A stretch of DNA of 64,000 bases from positions 40,744,254 through 40,808,253 of the forward strand of contig NC_088100.1 in NCBI RefSeq assembly GCF_036370855.1, given 5' to 3'. Origin of the DNA: Dromaius novaehollandiae (Eukaryota > Chordata > Aves > Casuariiformes > Dromaiidae). The stretch's first letter is position 1, and the number at the start of each line of letters is the position of its first letter. Position numbers and translations under genes: made by a program. Shown here piece by piece: positions 59,981 to 64,000 of the stretch. The notes under the pieces are model-generated. The model searched no databases. It saw only the letters and a list, made by a program, of their open reading frames with translations, and was not told the origin of the DNA.

Positions 59981-62900
59981 AAATTAGATGGCAATAAATC
60001 ATTATTTTGGCCTTCATTCCACACAACGAACACATGCTACTATGGTTTTGAGCCTTCGCAGTTCTCATAACACACACGATATACGCAACTTTAAATTGGG
60101 TCCGTAACAACGTCTACTGGTGCAACTCAGTAAAATGGCAAAGTCGAAGCAGTCAAGTATATAAAACAGTAAGTAAGTGGTGGTGTCAAACTGTGTATCG
60201 TCTTCAAAATCCTTTTGCAATTAGATACTGTATACAAAAATATCCTCAGGATTGACAGGAATACCCAAAGGAAGAAAAGATTAGTAAAGACTGGAGAAAG
60301 TCACAGCATGGCCAGGCAAGTCCATACATTTTGCCCATTAATGTGCTGGGCTCAGTCTGGAAGACTTTTACTGTTTTGCAATGGTTCTGCAGTATTGACA
60401 TATGGAAGTCAGGATAAGCTTGTCAAACTCATTTTCAGTCATGATAAATCAAATTCATTCAGAATGCAAGTCTCTGGAGATGAAAAAGCCAGCATATAGA
60501 TCAAACATTTTTCCTAGGAGCATAAAGCAAAATCAGAAAATATTTAAGGGTTTTCTAAATGAAAAGAAATGTATGTGAAATAATCAGTGACAACTGGTTA
60601 AAAGAGAATCTATAAAAAGCATTCAAGGTATGTCACTAAATGTGAGAGAGGGATACCTCAAAGCAACAAAGCTTTTTTAAAAAGAAGAGCAAATAATTTT
60701 TGTAAGGCAGAGAAAGAAAAAAAATCTACCAGCTGCATTTCTATTAAGGGACATAAAGAAAAAAAAGATATACAGTGTGATTATTCTCTCATGGTCATGT
60801 TGTTTTCTTTACAGAATAGAAACGCAGGATCATTACAAATTTGAGTTTGTAGGATGGCTTCATTTAGAAGTAATGAACACCTAGTGAATCTCAGGACTGA
60901 TCTCTCCAAGAGACCTCACAGCTGTCCATATTCTTTAACTCAGTATTACTGGTGTTCATCCAAAATCTGTAAACATACTCAAAGGATTGCTTCCCTAAAT
61001 AGATTGATATGCACACAGAATTACAAGCTTACTACTATTTATTTGCATTTCACTACCTCAGCTGAAAAACATTTCACTTTCTTTTTTCCCCTCTGCATTC
61101 ATACGCCACTTCACAATTCAATGCAGATTTTAGCAAAATGTTTAGGGGATGGTAAGTTGCTTGTGATTCTCCTTTGTATTCTCCTTAAATAAAAAGTGGT
61201 ATTGTTTCTTCAGTTTAAGAGTCTTCTTGAGTTCTGAAGTTCAAAATTTTTATCACGAACATGCAAAGCTGGTCAATTTTCCATATAAGCACTCAATAGG
61301 GTTGAAATGAGCCTCCCAATATGATCATAATTTAGTCTCCAGAAATACTCTGTTTTTTTCCTCAAATGGCCTAAGCAATTAAAAAATTCCCAATCTCATG
61401 ACCAGTATAAACTCATTTACTTCAGGGTTCTTCTTACCAACACAATTCAGACTTTGCAGGGATTGGGCTCGCATAGAAGAGCCTGGAGAGGTGAGAAGAG
61501 TGCAGTAAGAGACACTGTTGTGGCTCTAGACCAGCCAATCTATAGCAAGAATGGTACTTCCCCCTCAGTAACCAGCAGTGGCAGTATCAAAAAACCTACG
61601 TGCATCGAAGAGAGGGACGAGAGAGCAGGATGCGTCAATCTCCATCTCACCCTTAGGAACTGGGTTCAACTGATCTCTAAACTGCTCAGTTGATCATTAG
61701 AAAGTTCCTAAGAAAGTTCAAATTCTACTTAGCCTTTCTTTTTGTTCTTCTTTATAGCAATATAAGGCTGCGTCTTTTACGTACCTAAAATTAACTTTAT
61801 ACCATATAGTTTAACACATCTAAATTGGTATGGATATTCTCTCCTAATGCTTTCAATTAACTACCCTTTTATAGTAACGCAATAAACGTTTGCCTTTGAA
61901 GACTTTTCAGCTGCATGCAGCTATGGTTATAAACACTTATATGTTTCCTTTTGCCAGTGCCCTCTTAAAATTGCAGTCTACTATTTCTTTCGTAATTTCA
62001 CATTTACATAGTTTTATTCTCAAAACACCACCAACAGTACTCGGCACCTAACCATGCTAACGGCTGGACATCACCACGCCATTCTTTTCTGTATTTGGCC
62101 AAAATCAGTGTCAGCTTATGAAATAGTGGCAATAGTATCACAGTGCAATTATCATATTTGTATTCACATTCAAATAATTACTCCTTAAAATTACAAAACG
62201 CAATCATCAAAAAAGCACATTGGCAGGTCAATGCATATATTTACTTTTACTTGAAAATCAGCTTACAGACTGCAGTGTATTTTATTTGTAGTCTATTCTA
62301 TTCAATATATTATCAACAGAATTCTTATTTTTTCTGTGAATAACAATACAACAGAACAAAGAAAAGAAAACATCACTCTGAGAAGCAGTGGCTCCTTAAG
62401 ATGTGTTATCCATACAGAACATTCCACTGCTGGTACTGCTGTCACTCAAGCGAGGAGACGTCTAGCCAGATGGGCATATCAAGGCTATACCATTACGTTC
62501 CATATAAACAGCATAAAAAACGCATAAAGACCAACTGCTTCTGACTTTTTCCAATATAACATCAAGATCATAAAAGCCTTCCCAGCACCAAGAAAGGGCT
62601 ACCATATAGTTACAACCAAATGCCCTATTTTCTGCCTTCAGAATCCCAGACTTAGCCTTTTTTGCACTGCAAAATACATCTGCCTGTTCAAAATCCTACC
62701 TGCAGGAGCCAGGTACTATGTGTCCACAAGGGAAGCTAACTGAGGGAGTAGGTATGGTCAAGCAAACCAATACCAAGAAGGCAGTGGCAACAGTGGGTAT
62801 GAGGACCAAAATTTAGGAAACGAGGGACTTTGATAAATGGGGAAAAGTGAGGTAAATGCAAATATAGGACAGGGTTGAGGGCTCAGGTGACAGGAAACTT

Positions 62901-63700
62901 GGCGTACGGAGGAGTATGTGACAGCAAGAAATTTGTAACTGAACGGGTATGAGAAGTCTAAAGGAGTGACAATGTAACCTGGATTAGAAAGCATAGGGGC
63001 AGAGCTCTGGGATGGGAAAGTTCGGTGCATTAGGGGTACTCATGCAGCAGGGGCTGATTTACCAAAAAGCTCACCCTCCCCGAACACAGCTAACTATGAC
63101 CTTGCTTTGGGAGCTGGGACAGTCACAGTACCGTTGCCCTCTTCGTAACATCTTTGGCCATGAGAAGTAGATCTAGCCTTGACTATGGATTTCCTAAGCA
63201 CAACACATTCCAAAGAAGATTGGTCACCTTCTCTTCTCCATACATATTCTATTTCTGACAATAACTTACTGAGAGTTGTCTATTTTAGATGAAGGCGGAC
63301 ATTTCAAGATATCCTCAACAAAGATTCAAGCACAGCTCACTGACACAAAATGCTTCAGCCAGTAAGTAGTACTTCATGAAAGTAGAAAGCAGGCATCAAA
63401 CAATTCCCCCATATACTGTAGAGAGATAGGCTTCCAGGATACCACTTGAGCTTGACCAGAACCCTAAACATCTACGCCTTCAGACTCAAAGGATCGTCTT
63501 GCAAATCTGCGCTGGCTATCTCACAGTGCTATGCAAACCACAAGTCCGAAAGCCTAACTTGAGACCAGTTCACACACCATTGGTCTACCAACTGCTAGAT
63601 TTCCTCTGGACTATCCGCATCCTAATGTTGCCACACAGAGTATGGAAGAAGCTTTCCAGAAAGGAGCATGCACAGAAATAAAGGGAGCAGGGGTGGAGCT

Positions 63701-63783
63701 AGGAGCCGCTACCTCTCACAGGAGCAAGTTACTGCAGATTAGCTGAACGCGGTAACTTGCTCCTGTGCGAGGCAGCAGCTCCT
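63701..63783 (-). repeat. Long hairpin: inverted repeat with 32-nt arms and 19-nt loop
   Basis: The arm at 63701-63732 (from AGGAGCCGCT to CAAGTTAC) and the arm at 63752-63783 (from GTAACTTGCTCCTGTG to GCTCCT) are reverse complements at 29 of 32 positions; the 16 positions nearest the loop are perfect. Read as minus-strand RNA, the RNGTT sense direction, two of the three mismatches become G-U pairs and only one A-G mismatch remains, so 31 of 32 positions pair. Read as plus-strand RNA the same positions are A-C or C-A mismatches. The size is that of a primary microRNA stem, but the stem is unusually perfect, so a miniature inverted-repeat transposon or a recent palindromic duplication is equally possible. 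I recognise no known microRNA in it. Confidence 0.85.
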
Positions 63784-64000
63784 TTGCTTGCTCTGTTGCA
63801 AGGTCTGTGGTGCATTGTGCAGGAACACAGCCAGTGCTGGGACTTGCAGTTCTAGCCAACAGCACAGAGGTCAGACAGGCTTGGAAAGCAGGGAATATGC
63901 AGTGGAAAATACAGGGTGTGCAGTAGAATGGTTGGAGACAGGTAAGGTGCATGGCTTTAGAAAGGCCAAGTGTGCAGTAGGAAGACAAAGTACAGGGACA

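Larger units (their letters stand above)
58699..64000 (-). other. RNGTT intron, partial (continues beyond window)
   Basis: Begins at the acceptor ctag before the 67-nt exon and runs off the window, so this intron is at least 5.3 kb. I looked for the preceding RNGTT exon (the segment before LLTQNVG) on the minus strand and did not find it. It contains an A-rich AAAAC repeat at 59956-59980 and the long hairpin at 63701-63783. Confidence 0.85.

Overview
This is a 64 kb piece of vertebrate nuclear DNA. It is AT-leaning, almost free of long open frames, and carries GT-AG-bounded exons and 5'-truncated CR1 LINE copies. The CR1 copy near 48 kb has the 3' end and ORF2 C-terminus typical of bird/crocodilian CR1, and I see no L1 or Alu sequence, so a sauropsid is likely, most probably a bird. 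Species cannot be fixed from the sequence alone.

One gene is supported. The last three coding exons of RNGTT (mRNA capping enzyme) lie on the minus strand at 58632-58698, 29718-29841 and 26834-26997. Together they encode the C-terminal 117 residues: the last part of the guanylyltransferase OB-fold domain with motif VI (RxDK) and the proline/basic tail. Reading frame and splice phases agree across all three. The exon upstream lies beyond position 64000. The rest of the window is RNGTT intron (58699-64000 partial, 29842-58631 at 28.8 kb, 26998-29717 at 2.7 kb), probable 3' UTR (from 26833 down to an uncertain end between about 26.0 and 24.1 kb), and downstream intergenic DNA (1 to about 24 kb). 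In human, CNR1 is the next gene on that side; no CNR1 coding sequence is present here.

Mobile DNA is sparse and old. There are two minus-strand CR1 pieces (47.76-48.58 kb and 51.36-51.59 kb), one diverged plus-strand CR1 piece (55.9-56.5 kb), a very short CR1 3' tail (16.3 kb), and a frameshifted retroviral-type integrase remnant on the minus strand near 17.75-18.03 kb. Simple repeats include a 93-bp CA tract, a 15-G run, a 26-T run, and several A- and AT-rich tracts.

The most notable unexplained structure is a near-perfect hairpin at 63701-63783 inside an RNGTT intron. It has 32-nt arms and a 19-nt loop; on the RNGTT sense strand 31 of 32 positions can pair. Next is a pair of overlapping palindromes at 23807-23833 built on two inverted forkhead-like GTAAACA motifs. 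I found no bacterial-type system, CRISPR array, tRNA or rRNA, and no convincing new gene.
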